Assembly (NCBI RefSeq): GCF_001299635.1
Contig: NZ_JRHN01000031.1
Location: forward strand, 62,001-126,000
Direction of reading: 5' to 3'
Origin: Clostridioides difficile
GTDB taxonomy: Bacteria; Bacillota; Clostridia; Peptostreptococcales; Peptostreptococcaceae
DNA: 64,000 nucleotides
Of this stretch, positions 25,574 through 35,565 are shown one piece after another. A program made the position numbers and the translations under genes. The notes under the pieces were generated by a model that was not told where the DNA came from, did not search any database, and worked only from the letters and a program-made list of their open reading frames with translations. Positions within the stretch are counted from its first letter, which is position 1; each line of letters opens with the position of its first letter.

Positions 25574-26542
25574 GTGATACTTACAGCTGTATTAGTTTTA
25601 GGAGTTATGGGCTTAATCTTCGGGATAGTGCTAGATTTCGCATCTAAAAAGTTTGCTGTAGAAGTAGACGAGAGAGTGGAAGCTATACTAGGAGTACTTC
25701 CAGGAGCTAACTGTGGTGGTTGTGGATTTCCAGGTTGTGGAGGTCTTGCAAGTGCAATAGTTGAAGGAAAAGCACCAGTTAATGGCTGCCCTGTAGGTGG
25801 AGCAGATGTTGGTGCAAAAGTAGGAGAAATAATGGGAGTAAGTGCTGAAGCAGGTGAAAAACAAGTAGCAAAAGTTATTTGTAAAGGAACTTGCTCAAGT
25901 GCAAAAGATAAATATGAGTACGAAGGAATATCAGATTGTAGAGCAGCAAATGTTTTAAATTCAGGAGCTAAAATGTGTAAATTTGGATGCTTAGGTCTTG
26001 GAACATGTAAGGCTGCTTGTAAATTTGATGCTATCTCTATAGTTGATGGAGTAGCAGTAATAGATGAAGAGAAATGTGTAAATTGTGGAAAATGTAAAGA
26101 AGTTTGCCCTAAGGGTATAATAATCACAAAGCCAGAAAGCCAAGAAGTAGTTGTAGAATGTAACAGCAAGGAATTTGGTAAAGCTGTTAAGGAAAAATGT
26201 ACTGCTGGATGTATTGGTTGTGGAATGTGTGTGAAAGCTTGTAAATTTGATGCTATAGTATTTGAAAATAAAATAGCTAAGATAGACCCTAGCAAGTGTG
26301 TAGGCTGTATGGAATGTGTAGCAAAATGCCCTACAAAAGTAATATCAGGTGATATAACTAAGAAAAAGAAAGTTACTATTGACCAAGAACTTTGCGTTGG
26401 ATGTACAGTATGCAAAAAACAATGTAAGTTTGATGCAATAGAAGGAGAATTAAAAGAAAAACATAAGGTAGATGCTGATAAATGTGTAGGATGCCATTTA
26501 TGTATGGAAAAATGTCCAAAGAAAGCTATTAAAATTTTGTAA
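25574..26542 (+). CDS. rnfB: Rnf complex subunit B, extended ferredoxin type
   Basis: I choose the GTG at 25574, six bases after GAGGGGTGA; the GTG at 25565 is inside that site. After one membrane segment comes the GANCGGCGFPGCGG cluster motif, then six CX2CX2CX3C-like ferredoxin motifs (for example CVNCGKCKEVCP, CIGCGMCVKAC, CVGCMECVAKCP, CVGCTVCKKQC, CVGCHLCMEKCP). That suggests three 2[4Fe-4S] modules. It is the ferredoxin-accepting subunit, and is longer than the proteobacterial form of about 190 residues, as in other clostridial Rnf. Confidence 0.95.
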   Translation: MILTAVLVLGVMGLIFGIVLDFASKKFAVEVDERVEAILGVLPGANCGGCGFPGCGGLASAIVEGKAPVNGCPVGGADVGAKVGEIMGVSAEAGEKQVAKVICKGTCSSAKDKYEYEGISDCRAANVLNSGAKMCKFGCLGLGTCKAACKFDAISIVDGVAVIDEEKCVNCGKCKEVCPKGIIITKPESQEVVVECNSKEFGKAVKEKCTAGCIGCGMCVKACKFDAIVFENKIAKIDPSKCVGCMECVAKCPTKVISGDITKKKKVTIDQELCVGCTVCKKQCKFDAIEGELKEKHKVDADKCVGCHLCMEKCPKKAIKIL

Positions 26543-26557
26543 TATGGACAAAATAAG

Positions 26558-26636
26558 GATATGGAATAATTTCCATATCTCTAATGAGTACATAAAACAG
26601 AGGTATGGAATAATTTCCATACCTCTATTTTATGTA
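26558..26636 (+). terminator. Tandem hairpins at the end of the rnf operon
   Basis: Two inverted repeats share the core ATGGAATAATTTCCAT. The first is GATATGGAA..TTCCATATC (26558-26579). The second has arms ACATAAAA and AGAGGTATGGAA on the left and TTCCATACCTCT and TTTTATGT on the right (26590-26635), over 20 bp. The second could terminate transcription; the duplication of the core is unusual. Confidence 0.6.
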
Positions 26637-26761
26637 TATTTATTCTATTGGTAATAAATATAACAATAGTGTAACAAAAAAGGTTCGACATTTCTGTTGA
26701 ATTTTTTACAATATAGTGATAGACTAAATAGGTACAAATTACGTACAAACGAGGTGAATAA

Positions 26762-27346
26762 ATGAATATAATCTTGGCATCAGCCTCTCCAAGAAGGAAA
26801 GAAATTCTAGAGAATACAAATGTAATATTTGATATAATTAAAAGTGAAATTGATGAGATTATATTGGAAGGCGAAGCACCAAAACATTTAGTTATGAGAT
26901 TGGCTTTTGAAAAAAGCATGTCTGTAGCATCTGAACATAATGAAGATGTTGTTATTGGAGCTGATACAGTTGTTGTTTTAGACAATGCTATTTTAGGAAA
27001 ACCTAAAGATGAGTCTTGTGCAAGAGATATGCTAAAAAGACTATCTGGAAGAGAGCATCAAGTCATAACAGGTATTAGCTTAATAAACTTGTGCGAAGAT
27101 AAGAAAGTAATTGATTATGTAATCAGCAATGTGAAATTTAAAACGTTATCAGAACAGGATATTGAGGATTATCTGAGAACTAAAGAGTCATTTGACAAAG
27201 CAGGAGCTTATGGCATACAAGGCTATGGGGCTTTGCTAGTTGAAGAAATTAAAGGAGACTATTTTAATATAGTTGGTCTTCCGATTTCAAAGTTAGGTGA
27301 CTTATTAAAAAAACATTTTAATATAAATCTTTTTTACGGAGTGTGA
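26762..27346 (+). CDS. maf: Maf-family nucleotide pyrophosphatase
   Basis: 194 residues with the N-terminal ILASASPRRKEIL, the middle GADTVVVLD and GREHQVITG, and FDKAGAYGIQGYGALLVEEIKG, the full Maf signature. The enzyme hydrolyses noncanonical or canonical NTPs (dTTP, UTP) and is linked to septum control. It is followed by radC with a 4-base overlap and then mreBCD, the conserved order in Firmicutes. Confidence 0.95.
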   Translation: MNIILASASPRRKEILENTNVIFDIIKSEIDEIILEGEAPKHLVMRLAFEKSMSVASEHNEDVVIGADTVVVLDNAILGKPKDESCARDMLKRLSGREHQVITGISLINLCEDKKVIDYVISNVKFKTLSEQDIEDYLRTKESFDKAGAYGIQGYGALLVEEIKGDYFNIVGLPISKLGDLLKKHFNINLFYGV

Positions 27347-28050
27347 TTTATCTGAAAAGGTCATTTAATTCAACCATTAAGGTAAAAGAAATGGCACCAG
27401 AGGAAAGACCCAGAGAAAAGATGCTTGCTGAAGGAGTAAAGAGCTTATCAAATACTGAATTGTTGGCTATACTTTTAAGAACTGGCAATAAAAACAAAAA
27501 TGCTATTGAGTTAGCCAACTATATAATAAATAGAGATATTCAGGGTATTAGACATTTAGAAGATATGACAATAGAGGAGCTGTGTAATATAGATGGAATT
27601 GGGTTATCAAAATCAACTCAAATTAAAGCAGCTTTAGAACTAGGCTCTAGAATAGCCAGTTTTAAACCTATGAAGTATAAAATAAAAAATCCTTGGGATA
27701 TACATAAATATTATATGGACAGCCTGAGGTATTTAAAAAAAGAGGTTTTTAAAGCGGTTCTTTTAAACACAAAAAATGAGATAATATCTGATGTAGATAT
27801 ATCTGTAGGGACTTTAAGTTCGTCATTAGTCCATCCTAGAGAGGTTTTTAAAGAAGCTATAAGGAGAAGTGCAAGTAAAATAATAGTAATGCATAATCAC
27901 CCTTCAGGAAGTGTGGAACCATCAAGCGAAGATAAGAATATCACATCAAGACTTGTTAAATGTGGAGAAATAATTGGAATAGAAATAATTGACCATATAA
28001 TTATTGGAGATGGATTATACTTTAGCTTTAAAGAAAATATGATAATTTGA
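27343..28050 (+). CDS. radC: RadC/YsnA family JAMM-domain protein
   Basis: 235 residues: an N-terminal helix-hairpin-helix region (LSNTELLAILLRTG; LCNIDGIGLSKSTQIKAA) and a C-terminal JAMM metalloprotease-like domain with HNHPSGSVEPSSED. Its function is unresolved; the original DNA-repair assignment has been withdrawn for the family. A GTG start overlaps the maf stop with GGAG upstream. Confidence 0.92.
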   Translation: MIYLKRSFNSTIKVKEMAPEERPREKMLAEGVKSLSNTELLAILLRTGNKNKNAIELANYIINRDIQGIRHLEDMTIEELCNIDGIGLSKSTQIKAALELGSRIASFKPMKYKIKNPWDIHKYYMDSLRYLKKEVFKAVLLNTKNEIISDVDISVGTLSSSLVHPREVFKEAIRRSASKIIVMHNHPSGSVEPSSEDKNITSRLVKCGEIIGIEIIDHIIIGDGLYFSFKENMII

Positions 28051-28119
28051 CTTTATATGTGATAAAATAGTAGGAGAATGTTTTTAACATGATTCTTAAT
28101 AGTAGGAAGGAGTAAAATC

Positions 28120-29181
28120 ATGGCTAAGGAAAAAAAGAAAGAGAAAAAAGGTTTTTTTAGTTTTAATAAGATGACAAAGGATATGGGAATAGATTTAGGG
28201 ACTGCAAATACATTAGTTTACATAAAAGGACAAGGTATTGTTGTTAGAGAACCATCAGTTGTCGCAATAAGAGATGACAGTAAGGAAGTTTTAGCAGTAG
28301 GTGAAGAAGCTAAAAAAATGATAGGTAGAACACCAGGAAATATAGTAGCTATAAGACCAATGAAAGATGGTGTAATAGCAGATTTTGATATAACTCAATC
28401 AATGATTAGTTATTTCATACAAAAAGCAGCTGACAAAAAAGGTGTTGTAAGTCCAAGAATAGCTATATGTGTTCCTTTTGGAGTTACAGAAGTAGAAAAG
28501 AGAGCTATAGAAGAAGCTGCAAGACAAGCAGGAGCTAAAGATGCATTCCTTATAGAAGAGCCAATGGCAGCAGCTATAGGAGCAGGATTAAAAGTTGAAG
28601 AACCAGAAGGTAATATGGTAGTTGATATTGGTGGAGGTACTTCAGAAATAGCTGTAATATCTTTAGGAGGAATCGTTACTGCTAAATCTATAAGAATTGG
28701 TGGAGACGAGTTTGATGAGTCTATAGTTGCCTATGTAAAAAAAGAATACAATCTTATGATAGGTGAGAGAACTGCTGAAAATGTTAAGATTAACATAGGT
28801 TCTACATTTAAAGATGATGAAGAAATAAACATGCAAATAAGAGGTAGAGATTTAATTTCAGGGCTACCTAAGACAATAGAAATCTGTTCTACAGAAGTTA
28901 GAGAAGCTTTAAAAGAACCTGTAAGTTCAATAGTAGATGCTATAAAATCTACACTAGAAAAAACTCCACCAGAATTAGCATCAGATATAATGGAAAACGG
29001 AATAATGCTAACAGGAGGAGGAGCTTTGCTTAGAGGTCTTGATAAACTTATCACACAAGAAACTGGAATGTCTGTGCAAATAGCAGAAACACCTCTTGAT
29101 TGTGTTGCACTTGGAACAGGAAAATCTGTTGAAGACCAAGAAATCTTTGAAAAAGTATTAATGATGAATGCTAAAAATTAG
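28120..29181 (+). CDS. mreB: Rod-shape-determining protein MreB
   Basis: 353-residue actin homolog. Nucleotide-binding motifs are [31 protein letters not shown] and [12 protein letters not shown]. It forms membrane-associated filaments that guide elongasome wall synthesis. AAGGAG precedes the ATG. It heads the mreBCD-PBP2 block. Confidence 0.97.
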   Translation: MAKEKKKEKKGFFSFNKMTKDMGIDLGTANTLVYIKGQGIVVREPSVVAIRDDSKEVLAVGEEAKKMIGRTPGNIVAIRPMKDGVIADFDITQSMISYFIQKAADKKGVVSPRIAICVPFGVTEVEKRAIEEAARQAGAKDAFLIEEPMAAAIGAGLKVEEPEGNMVVDIGGGTSEIAVISLGGIVTAKSIRIGGDEFDESIVAYVKKEYNLMIGERTAENVKINIGSTFKDDEEINMQIRGRDLISGLPKTIEICSTEVREALKEPVSSIVDAIKSTLEKTPPELASDIMENGIMLTGGGALLRGLDKLITQETGMSVQIAETPLDCVALGTGKSVEDQEIFEKVLMMNAKN

Positions 29182-29184
29182 AAG

Positions 29185-30084
29185 TTGGTGATGGCCTTGA
29201 GATTTGACAAGAATAAAAATGAGAAAAAAAGGATTAATGTTAAAGTGATAGCAACGGGCGTAGTTGCTATCACTTTAATTGGAATTGTGGGTATATCAAT
29301 TGGTAAGTTTTCTAGTGGTAGCCCTGTAAATTTAGGAGTAGCATCAGATGCTATTACAAGTGTAGGAAAAGGAATAAATGATGGATTTTCTTTTATCAAA
29401 AATGGATTTAAAGACATATCAAATTTCAAAGAAAATTCTAAAAAGGTAAAAAATTTAGAAGCAGAAAATGAAAAACTTAAAAAGAATATGATAGCTTTAA
29501 ATGCCAAATTAGATAAAACAGAATCGTTAGAAGAGTTAAAAAAGACACTTAACTTTGTAGAGGAAAAATATAAAGCAACAAGTATTTCTACAAGTGTTGT
29601 CAGTAAAAATGATGGAAACTGGTATGAGAGTTTTGTCATAGGTGCAGGAAAAAATTCAGGTGTAAAAAAAGAAAGTATAGTTATGAATGGTAGTGGATTA
29701 GTCGGTGTAGTTTATGAAGTTTCAAATAATTATAGCAAGGCAATTTCACTATTGGATTCTAAGGCATCTGTAAGTTTTAAACTAGCAAAGGATGCTAATG
29801 CCAAAGGAACAATTACTCAAAATACTACTTTAGATAATAAAGATAGTTATAATAGTAAAGGATATTTACAAGGTTATATGTTTGACTCATCATACAATGT
29901 GATTCAAGGAGACATAATAACAACATCAGGTCTTGGATTCTTCCCAGAGGGGATACCAATCGGTGAAGTTGAAAAAGTAGTTGATGATAAAGATAAGTCA
30001 CTAAAATATGTAGTTGTAAAACCTTATGTTGATTTTAAGAATATAGATGACGTTGTAGTCATAGAACCAAGAAATATAGGATAA
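29185..30084 (+). CDS. mreC: Rod-shape-determining protein MreC
   Basis: About 299 residues: a short cytoplasmic basic stretch, one membrane segment (about residues 24-40), a coiled coil (KVKNLEAENEKLKKNMIALNAK) and the extracellular beta-barrel domain (GSGLVGVVYEVSNNYSKAISLLD). The start is uncertain: TTG 29185, GTG 29188, ATG 29191 and TTG 29197 are in frame. GGTGAT before the last makes it the best-spaced choice. It links MreB to PBP2. Confidence 0.93.
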   Translation: MVMALRFDKNKNEKKRINVKVIATGVVAITLIGIVGISIGKFSSGSPVNLGVASDAITSVGKGINDGFSFIKNGFKDISNFKENSKKVKNLEAENEKLKKNMIALNAKLDKTESLEELKKTLNFVEEKYKATSISTSVVSKNDGNWYESFVIGAGKNSGVKKESIVMNGSGLVGVVYEVSNNYSKAISLLDSKASVSFKLAKDANAKGTITQNTTLDNKDSYNSKGYLQGYMFDSSYNVIQGDIITTSGLGFFPEGIPIGEVEKVVDDKDKSLKYVVVKPYVDFKNIDDVVVIEPRNIG

Positions 30085-30098
30085 AGGGGATAAAAACA

Positions 30099-30587
30099 AT
30101 GAAAAAAGTTTTACTTTGTCTGTTGGGGATTGTGCTTATGACTATAGAAAATAGTATAACAAATTATATAGATATTTTTGGCATAAGCTTTAATCTAGTT
30201 CTTATATATGTGACTATAATCTCTCTTTATTTAGATGAACTAGAGGGTGGAATTATAGCGGCTATAATAGGGCTTATTAAAGACATAACCGTTGGTGGAA
30301 TTTTTGGTGTAAATGCGTTAGTTTTGTTTGTTATTGCATATGCAATTGGACACATGAGAGACCAGCTATATAAAGGTAGCTATATTATTACTTTCGTTTT
30401 GATTTTTATAGGAAGTTTAATTGATTCAATTGTCAATATAGGTACATCTAGTATAATCTATCAAAGCTATAGCATATCAACACTTTTTATAAAAGGTCTA
30501 CTAGTAGCACCAATAGTGAATAGTTTAATTGGTTTAGTAATATATCGCTTATCTAAAAGAGCAGTTTTAAAACTTAAAGAAGATTAG
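30099..30587 (+). CDS. mreD: Rod-shape-determining protein MreD
   Basis: 162-residue membrane protein with five to six hydrophobic segments (for example LLCLLGIVLMTIENSIT and GGIFGVNALVLFVIAYAIG), matching MreD in size and position between mreC and the PBP2 gene. Aggagg-type spacing (AAAGGGGA) precedes the ATG. Confidence 0.92.
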   Translation: MKKVLLCLLGIVLMTIENSITNYIDIFGISFNLVLIYVTIISLYLDELEGGIIAAIIGLIKDITVGGIFGVNALVLFVIAYAIGHMRDQLYKGSYIITFVLIFIGSLIDSIVNIGTSSIIYQSYSISTLFIKGLLVAPIVNSLIGLVIYRLSKRAVLKLKED

Positions 30588-30598
30588 TTGGTGAGTTC

Positions 30599-33577
30599 AT
30601 GGAAGAAAATAAACAAGTTGATAGACTAAAAATAATTAAAATAGTCATAAGTGTGGTATTTTTAGCTATTTTAGTAAAAATAATCTACATGACTACATTC
30701 AAATATGAATATTACAATGAGTTAGCTGAAAATAAAACATATAAGAAGTTGGCAATAGAAGCTCCAAGAGGAGAAATAAAAGATAGATATGGAAGATTGT
30801 TAGCAGGAAATAAAAACTTATTTACTGTTCAGGTTTCAGGTAACGATATTAATAAAAAAGATGCAAATAAGCGTTCAAGAGCAAATGAAATATCATTAAA
30901 GCTTATAAATTTGCTTGAAAAAAATGGTGAAGAATATGTAGATGAGTTTCCGATATACGTAGAGAATGGAAAATACTATTATACATATGACAGAGATATT
31001 AGAGAGTATAAATCAGAAAATGGTATTCCAAACGATTATAATGCTAAAGAAAGTTTTTATTACTTAGTAGATAAACTTATATCAGCTGGAATATTGTCTC
31101 AAGAAGATAAAAGATTGGATGCAACAAAATTACAGGCAAAACTGAATGAAAATGGATATTATCCACCTATTTTAGTTAGTAAATGGATGTTTACAGCAGA
31201 AAGAGATAAGAGAGATTGGCTGGCTAGTTATAAGATAAAAGAGACCAAGCTAAATGCTAAAGAAGCGTTTGAAAAAGTAAGAAATAGTGAGGCATTAGAT
31301 ATTGATAAAAGCCTAAGCGATGAAGATGCTAGAAAAATAATGGTTGTAAGAGATTTGATAAAATCAAAAGGATATTCTCAGTATAATCCAGTAACCATTG
31401 CAAAAGATGTAGGAGAAACTACAATTGCACAAATTGAAGAGCGTGCTATGGACCTTGTTGGTGTTTCAATAGCAGTCGAACCAGTAAGATATTATCCTAA
31501 TGGAACTTTAGGTTCACATATGCTAGGATATGTAGGAAAAATGCCATCAACTCAAATAGAATCATATCTTCAAAAAGGTTATAAAACTGGAGATATGGTA
31601 GGTCTTGCAGGAGTAGAGAAAAGTAATGAAAGCAGGCTAAGAGGAACTGATGGTTATAAAATGGTTAAAGTTGATGCATTAGGAAGAATCAGTAAAGAAA
31701 TTGAATCTAAAAAGCCTAAATCAGGAGATACTGTATATCTTACTTTGGACAAAGATTTGCAAGAAGTCTCAGATAATGCATTAAAACAGATAATAGAAGT
31801 TGCTTCTAAAGGTGGTACTTTTAAAAGTAAATTTGGTGATAAACCAATTAGTGCATATGCAGGAAAAGCACAATCAGCAGCCCTTATAGCTATTGATGTA
31901 AAAAATGGAGAAGTACTAGCTTCTTCAAGCTATCCTAATTATGACCCAAATAAATTTGCAAAAGGTATTTCTACAGAAGATTATAAAGCACTTCAGCCAA
32001 AGAATCCAAATGACTTACTAGCAGGAAGTCCACTTTTAAACTTGGTTACACAAGGGGAATTCCAGCCAGGTTCTTCATTTAAGATGGTAACCTCAATGGC
32101 AGCTTTAGAAAATGGCTTAAATCCAAACTTTACAATAAATGACCCTGGTGTTATCATGCTAGGTAAAAAATCTTTTGGTGACTATGTATGGAACCATGGT
32201 AGAGGAAATCATGGTATGACAAACTTGTATAAAGCAATACAAGAGTCTTGTAATATATATATGGCAACTATTGGTACAGGTAAAACATGGCCAGATGGAA
32301 AAAGCATTGGTATAGACATGAATGCCAATAAAATTCTTGAATATGCAAAATTATTTGGACTTGACCAAAACACTGGACTTCAAGATGAAGTAGAAGAAAG
32401 AGCAGGTAAGGTACCTAGCACAGAGGATAAGCTTAAATCAACACAAGCTCTGTTAAAGTCAAATTTAGAAAGAGAAATGGCAAATGATTTTGTTGATATA
32501 ACTAGAGATAAAAATCCTAAAGAATATGAAAAAAGAATCAATGAGATTGTAAGCTGGGCAGCAGAAAAGAAAACTCCTGGTAGAGTAGAAACAATGAATA
32601 GACTAAAAAAATTGGATGTTAAAGAAGATAGAATTGAAGAAGTAGCAGATTTAGCAGTATTTAGTTATTTTAATTTTGCAAAATGGAGTACTGCAGATAC
32701 ATTCAACTTAGCTATAGGACAAGGTGAGAATGCCTATACACCAGCTCAGATATCAAGATACGTGGCTGCCATAGCAAATGGAGGTAACTTAGTAGAATTA
32801 TCTGTAGTTGATAGAGCTGTTTCAAGTGATTATTCATCAGTGAAAATCAATGACCAGAAGAAGGTAGAAAAAATACCTTTTAAAAATCCTGATAACTTAA
32901 AAGAATTAACAAAAGGTATGAAATTGGTTGCAAGACAAGGTACAGCAAAGAGCGCCTTTGCTGATTTCCCAATAGATGTAGCAGCAAAGACTGGTACAGC
33001 TGAGAAAAGTGGGAAAATACCTACAGATAACGAATATGAATATTTAAAAAGTCATATGTCATCTTATAATGTTAATCTAGATGATGCAGTTAAACTAGCA
33101 AATAGGATGAAAGCAGAAAAAGAAAAAGAACTTTCATTAGCTAAAGAAAAGGAAGTAAAAAAGAAATTAGAAAATAAAGATTTAAAGGACGAAGAAAGAA
33201 AGAAATTAGAAGAAGAATTAGAGGATGGAATAAAAGTTAGATTAGAAGATACTGATAAAGTAAATTCTTCATATTTAAGAAAAGCTATAAAAGAATTAAA
33301 TCCAAAAATAACAGATGACGAGATAGATAAATTTAAACAAGATTATGGTTCTTTTACATGGACTGTTGCTTTTGCTCCAGCAGATGACCCAGAAATAGCT
33401 GTTGTATGTGTAATTCCTCAAGGTGATTCAAGTGTATTCTCACTTTTACCAACTAGAGAAGTTATTGGAACATATATGGGGTTAGAACCAACTAATAGTA
33501 AAAAAGACAACAATACGAATGATGTTAACAATTCTTCTGACGAAAATATAAATTTCGAGTCACAAATTAACAGATAG
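30599..33577 (+). CDS. mrdA: Elongasome penicillin-binding protein 2 with large insertion
   Basis: 992-residue class B PBP: one membrane segment (about residues 13-31), dimerisation/pedestal domain, and transpeptidase domain with SxxK (GSSFK, Ser492), SCN, and KTG (residues 797-799). It makes peptidoglycan crosslinks during elongation with RodA and MreBCD. Between the KTG strand and the following SFTWTVAFAP strand (about residues 806-915) lies a roughly 110-residue Lys/Glu-rich insertion. The protein is thus far longer than the usual 650-720 residues; the region before the pedestal is also expanded. The frame is intact throughout. Confidence 0.93.
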   Translation: MEENKQVDRLKIIKIVISVVFLAILVKIIYMTTFKYEYYNELAENKTYKKLAIEAPRGEIKDRYGRLLAGNKNLFTVQVSGNDINKKDANKRSRANEISLKLINLLEKNGEEYVDEFPIYVENGKYYYTYDRDIREYKSENGIPNDYNAKESFYYLVDKLISAGILSQEDKRLDATKLQAKLNENGYYPPILVSKWMFTAERDKRDWLASYKIKETKLNAKEAFEKVRNSEALDIDKSLSDEDARKIMVVRDLIKSKGYSQYNPVTIAKDVGETTIAQIEERAMDLVGVSIAVEPVRYYPNGTLGSHMLGYVGKMPSTQIESYLQKGYKTGDMVGLAGVEKSNESRLRGTDGYKMVKVDALGRISKEIESKKPKSGDTVYLTLDKDLQEVSDNALKQIIEVASKGGTFKSKFGDKPISAYAGKAQSAALIAIDVKNGEVLASSSYPNYDPNKFAKGISTEDYKALQPKNPNDLLAGSPLLNLVTQGEFQPGSSFKMVTSMAALENGLNPNFTINDPGVIMLGKKSFGDYVWNHGRGNHGMTNLYKAIQESCNIYMATIGTGKTWPDGKSIGIDMNANKILEYAKLFGLDQNTGLQDEVEERAGKVPSTEDKLKSTQALLKSNLEREMANDFVDITRDKNPKEYEKRINEIVSWAAEKKTPGRVETMNRLKKLDVKEDRIEEVADLAVFSYFNFAKWSTADTFNLAIGQGENAYTPAQISRYVAAIANGGNLVELSVVDRAVSSDYSSVKINDQKKVEKIPFKNPDNLKELTKGMKLVARQGTAKSAFADFPIDVAAKTGTAEKSGKIPTDNEYEYLKSHMSSYNVNLDDAVKLANRMKAEKEKELSLAKEKEVKKKLENKDLKDEERKKLEEELEDGIKVRLEDTDKVNSSYLRKAIKELNPKITDDEIDKFKQDYGSFTWTVAFAPADDPEIAVVCVIPQGDSSVFSLLPTREVIGTYMGLEPTNSKKDNNTNDVNNSSDENINFESQINR

Positions 33578-33674
33578 CTTAATCCACGTATAAACTTTAG
33601 CTTTATATATAAAAAATAAAAGGATTTAAAGCGTATTTGAAGAATATAAATGATATATCACTCTGGAGGTTGTT

Positions 33675-34358
33675 ATGTCTTTAAGAGAAATTTGTAGTCA
33701 AGAACTAGTAGAGTTCAAGGGTAATAAAAGAGGGATAATAGTAAATATAAAAAAAGAAGCTCCATTTGAGGAAATACAGGAAAAAATAATAAACAAATTG
33801 GAAGCGTATGTTGGTTTTTTTAATGGGGCTAAAATTAGTAAAATTAATAGTGATTATTTAACTGACATGGAGATTTTAGAATTAAAAGAAGGAATTACTT
33901 CTAGATTTGATGTGGAATTTGTTGAAGATCACAAAATTGAAGAAAATAGTAATTTTCCAACAAAATATGTCAATACCCTAAGATCTGGAGAAAATATTGA
34001 ATTTGAAGGTGATGTAGTAATATTAAATGATATGAAACCTGGTTCAAAAGTCCTTTCAAAATCAAATACAGTTGTTATGGGAGATATAAATGCTGGTGCT
34101 AAAGTTGTAGCAGGTGGTAATGTTTTTGTAATGGGTAAAATAGAAGGCTTTGTACATGCAGGTGCAGAAGGTAATGAATTTGCATATGTTGTTGCTGGAA
34201 ATCTTAATCCTAAAATATTACAAATAGCAGAGAATATTGCAGAAGCTCCAGATGATGAAGGAAATTATGAAATTGAATCAGAAATTAGCCCAGAAATAGC
34301 CTTTGTGAGTAATGGAAGAATTGTAATCGAAAGCTATTTGTCAAAATTAGACAAATAG
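33675..34358 (+). CDS. minC: Septum site-determining protein MinC
   Basis: 227 residues. The N-terminal domain binds FtsZ; the C-terminal beta-helix (about 110-215) shows the repeat GDVVILNDMKPGSKVLS..GDINAGAKVVAGGNVFVMGKIEGFVHAGAEG cut in short turns. It inhibits Z-ring assembly near poles with MinD. CTGGAGG lies upstream of the ATG. It starts minCDE. Confidence 0.95.
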   Translation: MSLREICSQELVEFKGNKRGIIVNIKKEAPFEEIQEKIINKLEAYVGFFNGAKISKINSDYLTDMEILELKEGITSRFDVEFVEDHKIEENSNFPTKYVNTLRSGENIEFEGDVVILNDMKPGSKVLSKSNTVVMGDINAGAKVVAGGNVFVMGKIEGFVHAGAEGNEFAYVVAGNLNPKILQIAENIAEAPDDEGNYEIESEISPEIAFVSNGRIVIESYLSKLDK

Positions 34359-34381
34359 AAAGAAAAATAGGGGGTAGTATT

Positions 34382-35179
34382 ATGAGCGAAGTTATAGTTA
34401 TAACATCTGGTAAAGGTGGAGTTGGAAAAACTACTACCGCAGCAAACTTAGGAACTGCGCTAAGCCTAGAAAATAAAAAAACAGTAGTTGTAGATGCAGA
34501 TATCGGACTTAGAAACTTAGATGTAGTAATGGGTCTTGAAAATCGAATAGTTTATGACATAGTAGATGTAGTTGAAGGAACTTGTAGGCTTAAGCAAGCT
34601 CTAATAAAAGACAAAAGATTTGATAATCTATATTTATTACCAGCAGCACAGACTAGAGATAAAAATGCTGTCTCAGTTGAACAAATGGTTGACCTATGTG
34701 AGAAACTGAAAGAATCTTTCGAGTATATAATAATAGACTGCCCAGCAGGTATTGAGCAAGGATTTAAAAATGCAATAGCTGGAGCAGATAGAGCTATTGT
34801 AGTTACAAATCCAGAAATATCAGCAGTAAGAGATGCTGATAGAATCATAGGTCTATTAGAAGCAAATGAAATAAAAGAGATAAGATTAGTTATAAATAGA
34901 ATTAGAAATGATATGGTTAAACGTGGAGACATGATGGACAAACAAGATATAATAGAAATATTAGCAATTGATTTGTTAGGTCTTGTCCCTGATGATGAAA
35001 GTATAATTATATCAACAAATAAAGGTGAACCAGCTATACTTGACTCAAAGTCACTTGCTGGTCAAGCATACAAGAATATCGCAAAAAGGATACTAAATGA
35101 AGAAGTTCCTCTACTTGAACTAGAAGTTGAAGATGGATTCTTTGGTAGACTTAAAAAAATGTTTAGCATGGCTAAGTAG
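34382..35179 (+). CDS. minD: Septum site-determining ATPase MinD
   Basis: 265 residues. Deviant Walker A motif SGKGGVGKTT at residues 9-18, DADIGLRNLD, and a C-terminal amphipathic membrane-targeting helix (FFGRLKKMFSMAK). It recruits MinC to the membrane. minE follows 17 bases later behind AAAGGAGG. Confidence 0.97.
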   Translation: MSEVIVITSGKGGVGKTTTAANLGTALSLENKKTVVVDADIGLRNLDVVMGLENRIVYDIVDVVEGTCRLKQALIKDKRFDNLYLLPAAQTRDKNAVSVEQMVDLCEKLKESFEYIIIDCPAGIEQGFKNAIAGADRAIVVTNPEISAVRDADRIIGLLEANEIKEIRLVINRIRNDMVKRGDMMDKQDIIEILAIDLLGLVPDDESIIISTNKGEPAILDSKSLAGQAYKNIAKRILNEEVPLLELEVEDGFFGRLKKMFSMAK

Positions 35180-35196
35180 CAAAGGAGGATACATCT

Positions 35197-35481
35197 GTGT
35201 TAGATTTATTTAGAGTTTTTTCTAACGATGCTAAAACTAGTAAATCTGTTGCTAAAGAGAGGTTAAAATTAGTTTTAGTTCATGATAGAGTAGATTGTTC
35301 ACCACAACTTTTAGAGATGATAAAAACAGACATTTTAAAAGTAATAGCCAATTATGCAGAGATAGAAGATGATGGCCTTGAAATAAAAATGTCTAAATGC
35401 AGAGGTGAGCATGATGACAAACCTGTATCTGCATTAGTTGCTAATATACCATTAAAGAATATAAAAGATAGATGTATGTAA
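35197..35481 (+). CDS. minE: Cell division topological specificity factor MinE
   Basis: 94 residues, GTG start after GGAGG. SKSVAKERLKLVLVHDR is the MinD-contacting segment of MinE proteins, followed by the dimer domain. Its presence indicates an oscillating Min system of the E. coli type, in contrast to the DivIVA/MinJ system of Bacillus. Confidence 0.94.
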   Translation: MLDLFRVFSNDAKTSKSVAKERLKLVLVHDRVDCSPQLLEMIKTDILKVIANYAEIEDDGLEIKMSKCRGEHDDKPVSALVANIPLKNIKDRCM

Positions 35482-35490
35482 TTAGTGCTT

Positions 35491-35530
35491 AAAAGGGGGA
35501 TATCCTTATTGGTATATGCCCCTTTTATTT
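35491..35530 (+). terminator. Intrinsic terminator after minE
   Basis: AAAAGGGG (35491-35498) pairs with CCCCTTTT (35519-35526), with inner pairing GATATCC/GGTATAT partly matched; followed by ATTTAATT. Confidence 0.6.
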
Positions 35531-35565
35531 AATTATGTGTTTAAAGATAGAAAGACGGTGATTCT

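Noticed and set aside
25354-26415. A 353-codon open frame on the minus strand across rnfA/rnfB
   Set aside because: It is antisense to two clearly conserved Rnf subunits, has no ribosome binding site, and its composition (Thr/Ser/Pro-rich) is what the reverse of Cys/Gly-rich rnfB codons gives.
32000-33577. PBP2 as a frameshifted or fused gene because of its length
   Set aside because: One continuous frame with all three catalytic motifs in order; the extra length is internal insertion.
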